Source of the DNA: Afipia sp. GAS231
GTDB lineage: Bacteria > Pseudomonadota > Alphaproteobacteria > Rhizobiales > Xanthobacteraceae
Direction of reading: 5' to 3'
DNA length: 64,000 nucleotides
Assembly: GCF_900103365.1 (NCBI RefSeq)
Contig: NZ_LT629703.1
Coordinates: forward strand, 6,372,501-6,436,500
Shown here: piece after piece, positions 25,884-35,211 of the stretch
How positions within the stretch are numbered: position 1 is the first letter of the stretch
Layout: each line of letters begins with the position of its first letter
Program-made: the position numbers and the translations under genes
Notes under the pieces: model-generated
Told to the model about the DNA's origin: nothing
What the model saw: only the letters and a program-made list of their open reading frames with translations
Database searches by the model: none

Positions 25884-26298
25884 GGACGGCGGCTCGCGTC
25901 CGCGGGGCCAGCAGGTAACCGATCAGGATCGCGACGCCGCCGAGGCCAAGATGCGGCGCGTTGGTGAACACCCGCGTCATCAGCGGCAGGTCGCGAATGC
26001 CGTTGATCAGGATACCGAAGTCGAGATAGCCGCTGCCGGTCAACAGGCCGAGCACGCCATCGGCGAAGTAGAACACGCCGAACAGTTGGAAGAACAATTC
26101 CGAGGCCCGGCGCGAGGTCAGCGCCGCGGTGGCCGCCCACAGCGCCGAAACCAGATGCAGCCCGTCGGCATACCAGGTGCGGCGGAACAGGCCGAAGATC
26201 ATGTCGTTGGCGTCGATGAAGGCCGGAACGTATCCGGTCAGGATCACAAAGCCGAGCAGGGCGGCATAACCCCAGGCGCACAATCTGATGATGTCCAT
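25876..26298 (-). CDS. Small multi-pass membrane protein
   Basis: The ATG at 26298 follows CGGAGA and gives 140 residues with four hydrophobic segments: about 5-25 (LCAWGYAALLGFVILTGYVP), 45-62, 70-88 and 115-132. The last residues are Arg/Ala-rich. It resembles small uncharacterised four-helix integral membrane proteins, with no residues pointing to transport chemistry. It lies between the alpha/beta hydrolase (34-bp gap) and the 366-residue protein (8-bp overlap). Confidence 0.75.
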   Translation of the reverse strand: MDIIRLCAWGYAALLGFVILTGYVPAFIDANDMIFGLFRRTWYADGLHLVSALWAATAALTSRRASELFFQLFGVFYFADGVLGLLTGSGYLDFGILINGIRDLPLMTRVFTNAPHLGLGGVAILIGYLLAPRTRAAVHA

Positions 26299-26332
26299 GA
26301 TGTCTCCGGGCGGGTTCGAATCTATCTGGAGT

Positions 26333-27304
26333 TTAGAGTTTTCCGAGCGTCTTGAGCAGGGCGTCGTTGAAGGCATCGGGATCTTCGATCTGCGGAATAT
26401 GACCGAGCCCCGGCAGCAGCGTCAGGCTGGTTTGCGGCGGCAGCAAGGTTCGCAGGTCGAGCGCCTGCTCGACCGGGGTGACGCTGTCTTTGTCGCCCCA
26501 CAGGATCGCTGCAGGAACCTTGATCTGCGCATAGGCGCCGCGATCCGCGCTGAGAGCGTCGCGATCGGAGCCGAGGAAATAATACAGCCAGTCGGCGATG
26601 TCGGCGGTGCTGTCGCGTTGCGCGATCGGCCGTTGCAGGATGGCGACAAATTCCGGCAGCGCACGCTCTTTCTTCGCGATCAGCATTTCGAGCAGCGTCT
26701 TCGTCGCCACCGGATTGGTGATGCTCAGCGAGACCAGGATCTCACGAATCCATTTCGGCTGGATCACCCATGGCGCGTCTGACGGCGCGGCCGTCAGCCC
26801 GAGCGCCGCATCGAGCAGTATCAAGGCGCGGGCGCGGTCCGGATAACGCATCACGAGTTCGGTCGCAGCACCCGCGCCAAACGAATGGCCGACGATGATG
26901 GCCGGTGCGGCCTTGAGTGCTATCAGTACGTCGTTGATGCGCGCCGCCTGGTCAGCCCGTGTGTACGTGCCCGGACGATCGGAGAAGCCGAACGGCGGCA
27001 GATCGACCGCGATGACATGGAAGCCGGCCGCGGCCACCGCGTCACTGGTATGCCGCCACAGTTCGCTCCACGCAGCGGTGCCGTGGAACAGCACGACGGG
27101 AATGCCATCTGCCGGTCCCTTTTCCTGCACGAATACGCCGCCGGAACGCGTCGGCACCAGATGGCCGGAACGCGGCGCGAGGTCAGCGCGCGTGCCGGTT
27201 TCGCGGATCGACGCGGCCAAGCGAAAGGCTGCGATCGTCAGGACGAGCAACGCCAGCAGGATCAGCAGACCTCTCACCGACCAGCGCAGAATGTTTGAAA
27301 CCAC
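26333..27304 (-). CDS. Alpha/beta hydrolase with N-terminal membrane anchor
   Basis: With a GTG start at 27304 (CGAGG upstream) the protein has 323 residues: a membrane helix (GLLILLALLVLTIAAFRL) followed by an alpha/beta hydrolase domain. The oxyanion strand VVLFHGTAAWSELW, the nucleophile elbow GHSFGAG, an acid in GDKDSVTP and the His in LLPGLGHIPQ form a complete Ser-Asp-His set. The frame remains open to an ATG at 27424, but that part lacks coding character. Being anchored, it may act at the membrane or periplasmic face. First gene of the four-gene operon; substrate unknown. Confidence 0.85.
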   Translation of the reverse strand: MVSNILRWSVRGLLILLALLVLTIAAFRLAASIRETGTRADLAPRSGHLVPTRSGGVFVQEKGPADGIPVVLFHGTAAWSELWRHTSDAVAAAGFHVIAVDLPPFGFSDRPGTYTRADQAARINDVLIALKAAPAIIVGHSFGAGAATELVMRYPDRARALILLDAALGLTAAPSDAPWVIQPKWIREILVSLSITNPVATKTLLEMLIAKKERALPEFVAILQRPIAQRDSTADIADWLYYFLGSDRDALSADRGAYAQIKVPAAILWGDKDSVTPVEQALDLRTLLPPQTSLTLLPGLGHIPQIEDPDAFNDALLKTLGKL

Positions 27305-27434
27305 AAAACCTCGCAGAATCGATCGATCAAATTCGGATCGCGCAACCGGCGCAAACTTAAGTGAACGCGGGTAGTTAGTCGCGAAAGAGCCGGATATGTT
27401 CAGCGCCCGGTTAATAGCCGCCAACGGATGCGAC

Positions 27435-28853
27435 CTACCGTCCCGACGGCGTGCGCAGGCCGTGCCAGGCGTCGCGCACCTGATGGTAATGCACCTCGGG
27501 CAGGTAGTCCGGCGTATTGAGGCTAAGCGTCTTGACGTCGAGCCGGCCGATGGCGCTGAGCAGCGTATAGGAGGCGATGATGCGGTCGCGCTGGGCGCCG
27601 ATCAGGCGCGCCTTGGCCAAAATCAGGTCCTGCTGCGAATTCAGCACGTCGACCGTGGTGCGCTGGCCGCCGGCGGCTTCCTTCTGCACGCCCGCCAGCG
27701 CGACGGTGGCGGCGCGGACTTCGGATTCGGAGGCGGTCACCGCGACCTTGGCGCCTTCATTGGCAACCCAGGCTCCAACAGCGGCGGTGCGGGCCTGATT
27801 GCGGACCTGATCCAGCACCAGCCGGCTTTGGGCCGCGACTTCCTTGGCCTGCCTGGTCTGCGAGGCGGCGAGACCGCCGTCATAAATCGGTTGTGTCAGC
27901 AAGCCGGTGATCGACGCCTGGTCGGTCCCGAAGGTGGTCAGCGAGGGATCCGACTGCTTGCTGCGGCTGGCGTTGCCCTGCAGCGTAATGGTCGGCATCA
28001 GGCTACTCTCGGCCACATGAATCGAGGTCGAGGCAACGTCGACATCGAAGCCTGCCGCCACCACGGCCGGATGCTCCCGGAACGCCAGGGCCGTCGCGTC
28101 GTCGCGGCTGCGCGGGTTGAAACGGTCCACGGTTTCGGCCGGACGCAGCAGGGTCGGTGGATTACCGATCACCTGGGTGTAGGTCGCCTGGCTGACGGCG
28201 AGGGCGACCTCGGCGGCGTTGAGATCGGCGAGGCCACGGTTCAAGCGCGCTTCGGCCTGCGCGGTGTCGGTCGGGGTGACGTCGCCGGCGTTGAGACGCC
28301 TCTGGGTGATGCCGAGCGTCTCGCGCAGGAAGGCGACGTTGGCGCGCTGCGCCTCGACCAGCGCCTGGTTGGCCAGCACATTGGTGTAGGCGGTGACGGC
28401 GTCGAGCAGCACGCCCTGGCCGACATTGCGCAGCGCCTCGCGTCCGGAACTGACCTGCAGCTCCGCCACGCGCACGCTGTTGGCAGTCTTGAAGCCGTTG
28501 AACAGCGTTTGGGTCACGGTGACCCCGATGGTCCAGGGCTTCAGGGTCGCGGACTGCATCGTGTTGTCAGGGAGAAGGTTGCGGACCGCCTGCAGGCCGG
28601 CGGAGAGGCTGGCGATGATTTGCGGCCGGTAACCCGACAGCGCCTGCGGCACGTTCTCGTCGGTGCCGCGCTGGCGCGCCCGTTCGGCATTGAGCTGCGG
28701 ATTGGTCTGGTAGGCCTTGGCCAGCGCCTCCGGGAGGCCCTCGCTGCGGGCAGGGGCCGCGGCAAATGCGGCGCACGTCAGCACGCCAAGGCAAATGCCC
28801 GCTCGAAGCACGCGCCCTCCCACGTGGCCAACCCTAGCGGCACGCCCAACCAT
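27435..28853 (-). CDS. TolC-family outer-membrane efflux protein
   Basis: From the ATG at 28853 (AGGA 7 nt upstream) the protein has 472 residues: a signal peptide (VLRAGICLGVLTCAAFAAAPARS), then two repeats of the outer-membrane factor fold. LPEALAKAYQTNPQLNAERA opens the first helical repeat, and conserved pieces include VTVTQTLFNGFKTANSVRVAE and LLTQPIYDGGLAASQTRQA, the equivalent beta-strand/helix points of each repeat. It should trimerise into an outer-membrane and periplasmic channel for RND, ABC or type I secretion pumps. It stands alone; which pump uses it is not shown. The frame continues upstream through a palindromic repeat but is not likely translated. Confidence 0.9.
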   Translation of the reverse strand: MVGRAARVGHVGGRVLRAGICLGVLTCAAFAAAPARSEGLPEALAKAYQTNPQLNAERARQRGTDENVPQALSGYRPQIIASLSAGLQAVRNLLPDNTMQSATLKPWTIGVTVTQTLFNGFKTANSVRVAELQVSSGREALRNVGQGVLLDAVTAYTNVLANQALVEAQRANVAFLRETLGITQRRLNAGDVTPTDTAQAEARLNRGLADLNAAEVALAVSQATYTQVIGNPPTLLRPAETVDRFNPRSRDDATALAFREHPAVVAAGFDVDVASTSIHVAESSLMPTITLQGNASRSKQSDPSLTTFGTDQASITGLLTQPIYDGGLAASQTRQAKEVAAQSRLVLDQVRNQARTAAVGAWVANEGAKVAVTASESEVRAATVALAGVQKEAAGGQRTTVDVLNSQQDLILAKARLIGAQRDRIIASYTLLSAIGRLDVKTLSLNTPDYLPEVHYHQVRDAWHGLRTPSGR

Positions 28854-29219
28854 TTGATCCTGCAACCAACCCAGCGCGGGATGGCCCTTAAGCCATCCCG
28901 CTCTATCCTTCCTTTTTGAGCGTGATCCGGAAAACCGGTATCCACTTTTCCGGATCACGCTCAAGCCGTCCGCCCCCGCCGACGACCCAACCTCTCCTGT
29001 TTAGGCGGGGGCGTGGCCGCAAGCAAACCATCCGGTGCATAACCGGCACGGTTTCGAACCTTTCGTGGCGGGGTGTTGCTTGCAGGACCTACCGGCCGGG
29101 CTTCCGGGCATTGGGCCCCGCGAATTTGGCGGCGAATCGTCACCCTTACGCGACCGAAAGCCGCGCGATCAAGGACGAAAAGTAACGGGGTCCGACCGCG
29201 CCCAGTCAGCCGTTCATGT
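28854..29219. other. Intergenic region upstream of the TolC-like gene
   Basis: About 366 bp between the TolC-like start and the end of the GST gene. It contains the 19-bp inverted repeat at 28916-28964. The remaining 250 bp are GC-rich with no convincing gene, promoter or terminator that I can see. Confidence 0.5.
28916..28964. repeat. Perfect 19-bp inverted repeat, dispersed Rhizobiales element
   Basis: TTGAGCGTGATCCGGAAAA (28916-28934) is exactly repeated as its reverse complement at 28946-28964, with an 11-nt spacer containing CCGGTATCCAC. This GATCCGGAAAA...TTTTCCGGATC element is a familiar dispersed hairpin in Rhizobiales genomes. It lies about 60 bp upstream of the TolC-like start. Confidence 0.92.
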
Positions 29220-29840
29220 TCAGGCCAGTTCCTCGGCGATGGCGGCGCGAACCTGCGCCCGCTCCGACATCCGGCGGCGGTGATCGCGGACCTTCGGAAA
29301 CCGGGACGGGTCGACGCCGTCGCCCTCCATCCATTGCGCCATCGTGAACAGGTAGGGATCGCAGATCGTGTAGGTCTCGCCCATCACCCATGGCCCGGCC
29401 GGCAGGTTGTCCTCGATCAGCCGGTAGCAGGCACCGACGCTTTCCGGCACCTTGCGCTGCATGTCCGCGATCGAGGCGGGGTCATCGGCCCAGCGAGCCC
29501 CGCGCATGCGGTGGGAATGGGCCACATGAAGGGTCGCGCAGAGGTAGAGGTTGAAGGCTTGTACCTGCGCGAACCGGAACGGGTCGTCCAGCGGCGCCAG
29601 ACGGGCGCTCGGATAACTTTGCGCGATGAAAGCGAGGATGGCCGGCGTTTCCGTCAGGATACCCCTGTCGGTGACCAGCGCGGGAACGCGGCCCTTCGGA
29701 TTAACGGCCAGATATTCCGGCTTGCGCTGCTCTTCATTGGCAAAACTGATCCGCGCGATCGTGTAGTCCGCGCCGGCGTCGTTCAGCGCGATGTGCGACG
29801 CCAGCGCGCAGGTATCGGCGGCATAATACAGCTTGAGCAT
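29220..29840 (-). CDS. Glutathione S-transferase family protein
   Basis: The 206-residue protein begins MLKLYYAADTCALASHIAL, the thioredoxin-like N-terminal domain with Cys11 in the place used by beta-class bacterial GSTs. It continues with VNPKGRVPAL (cis-Pro site) and LTETPAILAFIA (glutathione gamma-Glu contact). The all-helical C-terminal domain contains the N-capping-like segment GETYTICDPYLFTMAQW. It likely conjugates or reduces an electrophile with glutathione. It shares a minus-strand operon with the DUF1330 gene 36 bp upstream; a LysR gene diverges from both. Confidence 0.9.
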   Translation of the reverse strand: MLKLYYAADTCALASHIALNDAGADYTIARISFANEEQRKPEYLAVNPKGRVPALVTDRGILTETPAILAFIAQSYPSARLAPLDDPFRFAQVQAFNLYLCATLHVAHSHRMRGARWADDPASIADMQRKVPESVGACYRLIEDNLPAGPWVMGETYTICDPYLFTMAQWMEGDGVDPSRFPKVRDHRRRMSERAQVRAAIAEELA

Positions 29841-29876
29841 GGCGATGTTCCGTCGAGGTAGAGAGCGGCGTTGGTC

Positions 29877-30164
29877 TCAGGCGCCGTCGATGATGATGAA
29901 GTCGGCGTCGGCATATTTCTGCCGGATCGCCTTTGCGCTCGTGTATTCCGGGCTGCGGTAGCAGGCGTCCGCCGTCGCGCGATCGGCGAATTCGACCACG
30001 ACGTTTCGTTCCCTTGCAGTGCCTTCCATCGCCTCGAACGCGCCGCCGCGCACGATGAATTTTGCGCCGTACTTCTGGAAGGCCGGCCCTGCTGCGGCAA
30101 GGTATTCCGGATAACGCTGCTCGTCGCGCACCGAGACGCGCACGATCCAATAGGCTTTCGACAT
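29877..30164 (-). CDS. DUF1330 domain protein
   Basis: The second ATG (30164) is preferred because GGGAGA lies 6 nt before it; the ATG at 30170 would sit on the ribosome-binding site. The 95-residue protein is a single alpha/beta ferredoxin-like DUF1330 domain: KAYWIVRVSVRD, YPEYLAAAGPAFQKYGAKF, RGG, RNVVVEFADRATADACYRSP and ADADFIIIDG are all in family order. Members are small dimeric proteins of unknown function. It precedes a GST gene and faces a LysR regulator, suggesting a small inducible detoxification operon. Confidence 0.88.
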   Translation of the reverse strand: MSKAYWIVRVSVRDEQRYPEYLAAAGPAFQKYGAKFIVRGGAFEAMEGTARERNVVVEFADRATADACYRSPEYTSAKAIRQKYADADFIIIDGA

Positions 30165-30308
30165 GGTCATTCTCCCTAGGGGTCACTCGGCCGCGACGGC
30201 AGGGCGCATCGCCGGCATGCCGTGGTCTTTACGCGGGATGTTCGTTCCCATAAAATGAATAATTATGATGTTATTGATCTCACAGAGAGATGAATATTGG
30301 AGAGATGA

Positions 30309-31160
30309 ATGGACCTGTCCGATCTCCAGATCTTCAGCGCGGTCGTTCACGAAGGCAGCGTGACGCGCGCCGCCGAGCGGTTGCACCGCGTCCAGTCCAA
30401 CGTGACGACCCGCATCCGCCAGCTCGAGGAGGATCTGCGGGTCACGCTGTTCATCCGCGAGGGCAAGCGGCTGCACCTGGCGCCGGCCGGTCAGGTCTTG
30501 CTGGGCTATGCGGAGCGGCTGCTGGCGCTGGCCGACGAAGCGCGCGGCGCCGTGCATGACGAACAGCCGCGCGGCACGTTCCGGTTAGGGGCGATGGAGA
30601 GCACGGCGGCGGTGCGGTTGCCGGGGCTGCTCAGCGAGTATCATAAGCGGCATCCCGGCGTGGTGCTGGAACTGCGCACCGGCAATCCCGTCGTGCTCGG
30701 CAGCGCGATCCTGGCCGGCGAACTCGACGCCGCGCTGGTCGCAGAGCCGATCGCGGACCTGCCGTTCGAGAAGAGTTTTGCCTTCGACGAGGAAATGGTG
30801 ATCGTGGCGCCCGCCAACCATCCGCCGATCGGCCGCAAGGGCAGGCTGCCGCGCAGCGTGCTGGTGTTCGAACACGGCTGCCCGCATCGCAAGCGGCTCG
30901 AGGATTTTTATGCCAGCCGTCAGGAGATGCCCGAGCGCATCATCGAGCTGGCGTCCTATCACGCCATCCTCGGCTGCGTCGTCGCCGGCATGGGAATATC
31001 CCTGATCCCGAAAAGCGTGCTGACGACATTTCCGGAACGCAGACGTTTGAGCGTTCATACCCTGGCGAAAAAGGAGAACTGTGCGCAGACCGTTCTGATC
31101 TGGCGCAAGGGCGCAGGCTCGGCCAATGTGCGGGCGCTGGCGGAGATTTTACGACGCTAG
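30309..31160 (+). CDS. LysR-family transcriptional regulator
   Basis: The 283-residue protein has the LysR winged HTH at about 1-60 (LQIFSAVVHEGSVTRAAERL, then VQSNVTTRIRQLE), followed by a periplasmic-binding-like effector domain (FRLGAMESTAAVRLPGLL from about 95). It diverges from the DUF1330-GST pair, the classic layout in which LysR controls the neighbouring operon. The 144-bp gap contains an AT-rich partial dyad, ATAA-N8-TTAT (30259-30274), a possible operator although it is not a perfect T-N11-A box. The effector is unknown. Confidence 0.9.
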   Translation: MDLSDLQIFSAVVHEGSVTRAAERLHRVQSNVTTRIRQLEEDLRVTLFIREGKRLHLAPAGQVLLGYAERLLALADEARGAVHDEQPRGTFRLGAMESTAAVRLPGLLSEYHKRHPGVVLELRTGNPVVLGSAILAGELDAALVAEPIADLPFEKSFAFDEEMVIVAPANHPPIGRKGRLPRSVLVFEHGCPHRKRLEDFYASRQEMPERIIELASYHAILGCVVAGMGISLIPKSVLTTFPERRRLSVHTLAKKENCAQTVLIWRKGAGSANVRALAEILRR

Positions 31161-31258
31161 TGCTAACCGGCGCCGCTTGATGTGTCATAACTTCAAGCGC
31201 GGTACTTGATTCCTCGATCCCATCAGCCATTCGGCGCGTCGCGCCAGACGGATCATCA

Positions 31259-33121
31259 ATGCCAAAACTGTTTTCCGACCCTGAGGCGATCGCGGAGGAC
31301 ATCATCCGTGATGTCGGCACCAACCTCGTGGTCGGGTTGCCGCTGGGGCTCGGCAAGGCTAACCACGTCATCAACGCGCTCTACGCCCGCGCCGTCGCTG
31401 ACCGCTCGATCAACCTGACATTCTTTTCCGCGTTGACGCTGGAAAAGCCGAAGCCGAGTAGCTTGCTCGAGAAGCGTTTCATCGGCCCTGTCATCGACCG
31501 GCTGTTCGGCGGCTATCCGGACCTGACCTATGCCGGCGCGCTGCACGCCGGAGCGCTGCCGCCGAATATCCAGGTGATCGAGTTTTTCTTCCTGGCGGGC
31601 AGGTGGCTGCGCGTGCCGTATGCGCAGCAGCATTATATCTCCGCGAATTATACCCATGCGTCGTCCTACCTGTTGTCGCGCGGGCTCAATGTCGTCACCC
31701 AACTGGTCGCCAAGCGCGTGGTCGACGGCGCGACGCGTTACAGCCTGAGCTGCAACACCGACACCACGCTCGATATCCTGCGCGCCCGCAGCGACGGGCA
31801 GGCGTCGTTCAAGCTGATCGGCCAGGTCAATTCCGAACTGCCGTTCATGCCGGGCCTGGGCGATCTGCCGGGCGATGAATTTTCCGCGGTGCTCGACAGT
31901 CCCGCGACGGATTTTCCGCTGTTCGCGCCGCCGGCCGAGCCGATCAGCGACACCAAATACGCCATCGGGCTGCATGCGGCGGGTTTGGTGCCCGACGGCG
32001 GCACGCTGCAGATCGGCATCGGCCAGGCCGGCGACGCGCTGGCGCAGGGACTGATCGTCCGTCATCGCGACAACAATCAGTTCCACGCCATCATGAAGCG
32101 GCTCGCGCCCGGGACCGAACAGCTCGCAGGCCTGCAGACCGGGCCATTCGAGAAAGGTCTCTACGGCGTCAGCGAAATGCTGTTCGAGGCGTTTCTCGGC
32201 CTGATCGAGGCCGGCATTCTCAAGCGCGACGTCGATGGCGTGATGCTGCACGGCGCGTTTTTCCTCGGGCCGAAATCGTTCTATCGCGCGCTGCGCGAAA
32301 TGCCGCCCGAGCAGATCGCGCGGATCCAGATGATGCCGGTGTCGTTCACCAATGAACTTTACGGTGATGAAGATGCCAAGCGACGCGCGCGCGTGGATGC
32401 CCGCTTCGTCAACAACGCGATGATGGCGACCCTGATGGGGGCTGCGGTCTCCGACGGCCTCGAGGACGGTCAGGTCGTCAGCGGCGTCGGCGGCCAGTAC
32501 AATTTCGTGGCGCAGGCGTTCGCGCTGCAGGGCGCGCGCTCGATCCTGGCGCTGGAGGCGACGCGGCAGGCCGGCGAGGGCACGCAGTCCAACATCCGCT
32601 GGAATTACGGCCATGAGACCATTCCGCGGCATCTGCGCGATGTCTTCGTTACCGAATACGGCGTCGCCGACACCAGGGGAAAGTCCGACGCCGAGACCAT
32701 CGCGGCGATGTTAGAGGTCACGGATTCCCGTTTCCAGAACGAGCTGGCAAAGATCGCCAAGGATGCCGGCAAGCTGCCGAAGGCTTTTGAAATTCCGGCC
32801 GCCCATCGCGAGAATTTTCCGGACCGGATCGCGGCGGCGCTAAAGCCCGCGCGCGAGACCGGGCTGCTGCCGTCGTTTCCGTTCGGCAGCGATTTTACCG
32901 ACGTCGAGCAGCGGCTGATCCCGGCGTTGCAGCTATTGCAGGAGGCGCAGCGCACGCCGCTGAAGCTGCCGGGATTACTCTGGCAAGGCATGACGCAGCC
33001 GCCGGATGCCGCCGGCCTCGAATGCCTGGCGCGGCTCGGGCTCGACCGCCCGACGACATTGGCCGAGCGCGCCTATCGCGCGCTGGTCAATGCGGCGCTG
33101 GTGAGGAGTGGGGCGCGATAA
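31259..33121 (+). CDS. Acetyl-CoA hydrolase/transferase family protein
   Basis: The 620-residue protein has the family's N-terminal segment (GTNLVVGLPLGLGKANHVINALYARA) and C-terminal domain (VSGVGGQYNFVAQAFAL, then GEGTQSNIRWNYGHETIPR and VFVTEYGVADTRGKS). Class I CoA-transferases of this group move CoA between acetyl-, succinyl- or propionyl-CoA and a free acid, or hydrolyse the thioester, using a Glu in the C-terminal half. The protein is longer than the usual 500 or so residues because of extra sequence at both ends. It converges with an enoyl-CoA hydratase gene across a palindromic repeat. Acceptor/donor pair unknown. Confidence 0.85.
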   Translation: MPKLFSDPEAIAEDIIRDVGTNLVVGLPLGLGKANHVINALYARAVADRSINLTFFSALTLEKPKPSSLLEKRFIGPVIDRLFGGYPDLTYAGALHAGALPPNIQVIEFFFLAGRWLRVPYAQQHYISANYTHASSYLLSRGLNVVTQLVAKRVVDGATRYSLSCNTDTTLDILRARSDGQASFKLIGQVNSELPFMPGLGDLPGDEFSAVLDSPATDFPLFAPPAEPISDTKYAIGLHAAGLVPDGGTLQIGIGQAGDALAQGLIVRHRDNNQFHAIMKRLAPGTEQLAGLQTGPFEKGLYGVSEMLFEAFLGLIEAGILKRDVDGVMLHGAFFLGPKSFYRALREMPPEQIARIQMMPVSFTNELYGDEDAKRRARVDARFVNNAMMATLMGAAVSDGLEDGQVVSGVGGQYNFVAQAFALQGARSILALEATRQAGEGTQSNIRWNYGHETIPRHLRDVFVTEYGVADTRGKSDAETIAAMLEVTDSRFQNELAKIAKDAGKLPKAFEIPAAHRENFPDRIAAALKPARETGLLPSFPFGSDFTDVEQRLIPALQLLQEAQRTPLKLPGLLWQGMTQPPDAAGLECLARLGLDRPTTLAERAYRALVNAALVRSGAR

Positions 33122-33125
33122 TCTA

Positions 33126-33245
33126 TCGTCGTCCCTGCGAACGCAGGGACCCGTACCGCGTGATCTATCGATGACGTGTGGTGGCTGAAACCATTTTCGT
33201 AACAACGGCCGCGGCGTATGGGTCCCCGCGTTCGCGGGGACGACA
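33126..33245. repeat. Long palindromic intergenic repeat (CGTCGTCCC family), orientation 1
   Basis: CGTCGTCCCTGCGAACGCAGGGAC at one end and GGGTCCCCGCGTTCGCGGGGACGAC at the other each form a hairpin. Between them lie GTACCGCGTGATCTATCGAT and GGCCGCGGCGTATGGGTCC. An inverted copy lies at 36490-36607. It separates two convergent genes and may act as a bidirectional terminator. Confidence 0.88.
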
Positions 33246-33249
33246 GCAA

Positions 33250-34029
33250 CTACCTGTTCTTGTTCACCGGCTTGCGCTTCTCGATGAACGCCGCCATGCC
33301 TTCGGAGCGGTCTTCCAGCGCGAAGGTCGAATGGAACAGGTTGCGCTCGACGCTCATGCCTTCCGACAGCGGCGTCTCGAAGGCGCGGTTGATGGCTTCC
33401 TTGGCCATGACAGCCGCAGGGCGCGACATCGCGGCGATCTTTTCCGCCGCCGCCAGCGCCTCTTCCATCAACTTGTCCGCCGGTACGACGCGGCTGACCA
33501 GGCCCGAGCGTTCGGCCTCGGCGGCGTCCATCATGCGGCCGGTGAGACAGAGGTCCATCGCCTTGGATTTTCCGATCGCGCGCGTCAGCCGCTGGGTGCC
33601 GCCGATGCCGGGGATGGTGCCGAGCGTGATTTCGGGCTGGCCGAATTTCGAGGTGTCGGAGGCAATGATGATGTCGCACATCATCGCCAGTTCGCAGCCG
33701 CCGCCGAGCGCGTAGCCGCTGACGGCCGCAATCGTCGGTTTCCGGCACCTCGCCACGCGGTCGCCGCCAACCGAGGCGAAATCGCTGGAAAACATATCGA
33801 TGAAGGTTTTCGGCTGCATTTCCTTGATGTCGGCGCCGGCCGCAAAGGCCTTTTCGCTGCCGGTCAGCAGGATGCAGCCGATCTTGTCGTCGGCCTCGAG
33901 GTCGTCGACGGCCGCCGCGATCTCGCCAAACACGCCGAACGACAGCGCATTGAGCATTTTCGGCCGATTCAGCGTGATGACGCCGACCGCGCCCTTGCTC
34001 TCGACAATGATGTATTCGAACGTCGCCAT
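33250..34029 (-). CDS. Enoyl-CoA hydratase
   Basis: The ATG at 34029 gives 259 residues, the normal crotonase length; a longer frame upstream lacks family sequence. [16 protein letters not shown] opens the crotonase fold. AAGADIKEM is the CoA-binding/oxyanion loop, and the two catalytic glutamates lie in [14 protein letters not shown] and [18 protein letters not shown]. This is the residue pattern of true short-chain enoyl-CoA hydratases, which hydrate trans-2-enoyl-CoA in beta-oxidation. It is monocistronic and converges with the acetyl-CoA hydrolase/transferase gene. Confidence 0.92.
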   Translation of the reverse strand: MATFEYIIVESKGAVGVITLNRPKMLNALSFGVFGEIAAAVDDLEADDKIGCILLTGSEKAFAAGADIKEMQPKTFIDMFSSDFASVGGDRVARCRKPTIAAVSGYALGGGCELAMMCDIIIASDTSKFGQPEITLGTIPGIGGTQRLTRAIGKSKAMDLCLTGRMMDAAEAERSGLVSRVVPADKLMEEALAAAEKIAAMSRPAAVMAKEAINRAFETPLSEGMSVERNLFHSTFALEDRSEGMAAFIEKRKPVNKNR

Positions 34030-34141
34030 GATCCACCCCGGGTAGCCGATTTCGCGGGCAATGTGCCCGCTGGCGGGATGGGCATCAAGTGGGTGCAACG
34101 CCGCGTTTCGAACGCGGCGCAGGCGCGTCCCGAACCGCTGG

Positions 34142-34789
34142 TCAGGCCATGAACATGCGCGCGGCGGACGCCATCGTCAGCAAGGCGCCGAAGGCAATGA
34201 AGATCTTTCCGATCAGCGAGGTCTGATCCCAGGTGGAGCTGTCGTTGGCGGTGGTCAGCGCGGCCGCGGCTGGTTTGGCGGCTGAGGCCATCGCGACGGT
34301 CTGCTGCTTGGGGGGCGTCTCCTGCAGGGCCCGATCGACGTCGTTGAGCTGATCGGAAGCGACCACCGCGGCATCGGCCGGGGCCTGCGCGTCGGCCGGC
34401 TTGTCCGTCGAAGCCAGCAGCACGGTGTTGGCCTTGGCCGTCATCGCGCTGGCGCTGTCGGCGAGGGCATTGGTGGAGGTCATCTGCGCATTGGCGTTGG
34501 CGACAGATTCGGGGATCGCGACCGGGCTGCTATCACTGGCGTCGGCGACCTTTTCGGAGGCCTTGCCGCTCTCGGTGGATTTGGCGGCGGTGCGGGTATA
34601 TTTCCGCTGGGCGTAGCGCTTCCAGTGGCGCGCGCTATGTCTGACGGACTTGCCCGACGCAGCACTATCGGATTTCGAGGCGGCGGCGCTATCGTCGCCG
34701 GCGGCCCGCGCCGGCAACGGGCCCGCGAAGCACACAAAAAGTCCGGCTGCGACTATCAACGCCGAGCGCCCACTGGCTTTGATCATCAT
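34142..34789 (-). CDS. Exported Ala/Ser/Lys-rich protein with C-terminal membrane helix
   Basis: The ATG at 34789 gives 215 residues: a signal peptide or N-terminal helix ([20 protein letters not shown]), a low-complexity middle rich in Ala, Ser, Lys and Asp (about 30-185), and a C-terminal hydrophobic segment ([20 protein letters not shown]). The repetitive middle suggests an extended periplasmic spacer anchored at its C-terminus. I know no family for it. It diverges from the ECF sigma factor gene, but the distance (over 400 bp) makes shared control uncertain. Confidence 0.7.
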   Translation of the reverse strand: MMIKASGRSALIVAAGLFVCFAGPLPARAAGDDSAAASKSDSAASGKSVRHSARHWKRYAQRKYTRTAAKSTESGKASEKVADASDSSPVAIPESVANANAQMTSTNALADSASAMTAKANTVLLASTDKPADAQAPADAAVVASDQLNDVDRALQETPPKQQTVAMASAAKPAAAALTTANDSSTWDQTSLIGKIFIAFGALLTMASAARMFMA

Positions 34790-34909
34790 TTGCCAATCTC
34801 CCCAATTTGCCCGCTCCCGATGGCGAAAAAAGACCTCACCGCGTGTCCGCAGCGCGGCAGAAAAAGGGAATCTTCGGGCAACACCGGGCAAAAGCAGGGC
34901 AACGACCAC

Positions 34910-34962
34910 AGCGTTTCGAGCGAAGTGGCCTTCCGGTTCGCGCGAAGAAAACGCGTCAAAAC
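34910..34962. repeat. Dispersed repeat (ACGCGTTTTCTT family, reverse orientation)
   Basis: AGCGTTTCGAGCGAAGTGG, CCGGTTCGCGCGAAGAAAAC and GCGTCAAAAC are the reverse complement of the elements at 14816-14900 and 49959-50068. It lies between the divergent exported-protein gene and the ECF sigma operon; the rest of this 420-bp gap shows no gene. Confidence 0.8.
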
Positions 34963-35136
34963 GGCTATGTCGTTAGGGCGCGCAGCGTTTTTCGCCGGGC
35001 GGGTTTTCCCGAAACAGTGTGCCAGGGCGCCGGCTACGGGTGCGAGCGGGGGCAATCGATGGTATGAGCCTGCCGGTCTCCGCGGCGGCCATCCCGATTC
35101 CGGGCAGGCCGTCCTGGGTCTTCAATACGGGACTTT

Positions 35137-35193
35137 GATCACGACTTCGTGATCTCAGATCCCTGGTGTAACAATTTGAAAGATCGACCGAAT
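35137..35193 (+). promoter_or_regulatory. Candidate ECF-type autoregulated promoter
   Basis: TGTAAC (35167-35172) and CCGAAT (35188-35193) resemble the GTAACC-N16-CGAA promoter described for the Caulobacter SigF/DUF1109 group, with the expected spacing. It would start transcription near 35200, giving a leader just long enough for AGGAG (35202-35206) and the GTG at 35212. A perfect inverted repeat GATCACG-ACTT-CGTGATC (35137-35154) lies immediately upstream. Confidence 0.65.
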
Positions 35194-35211
35194 TGCAGGG
35201 TAGGAGCGCGC

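Noticed and set aside
26303..26320. A GGTTCGAATC sequence like a tRNA T-arm
   Set aside because: No acceptor or anticodon stems can be formed around it, so it is not a tRNA.
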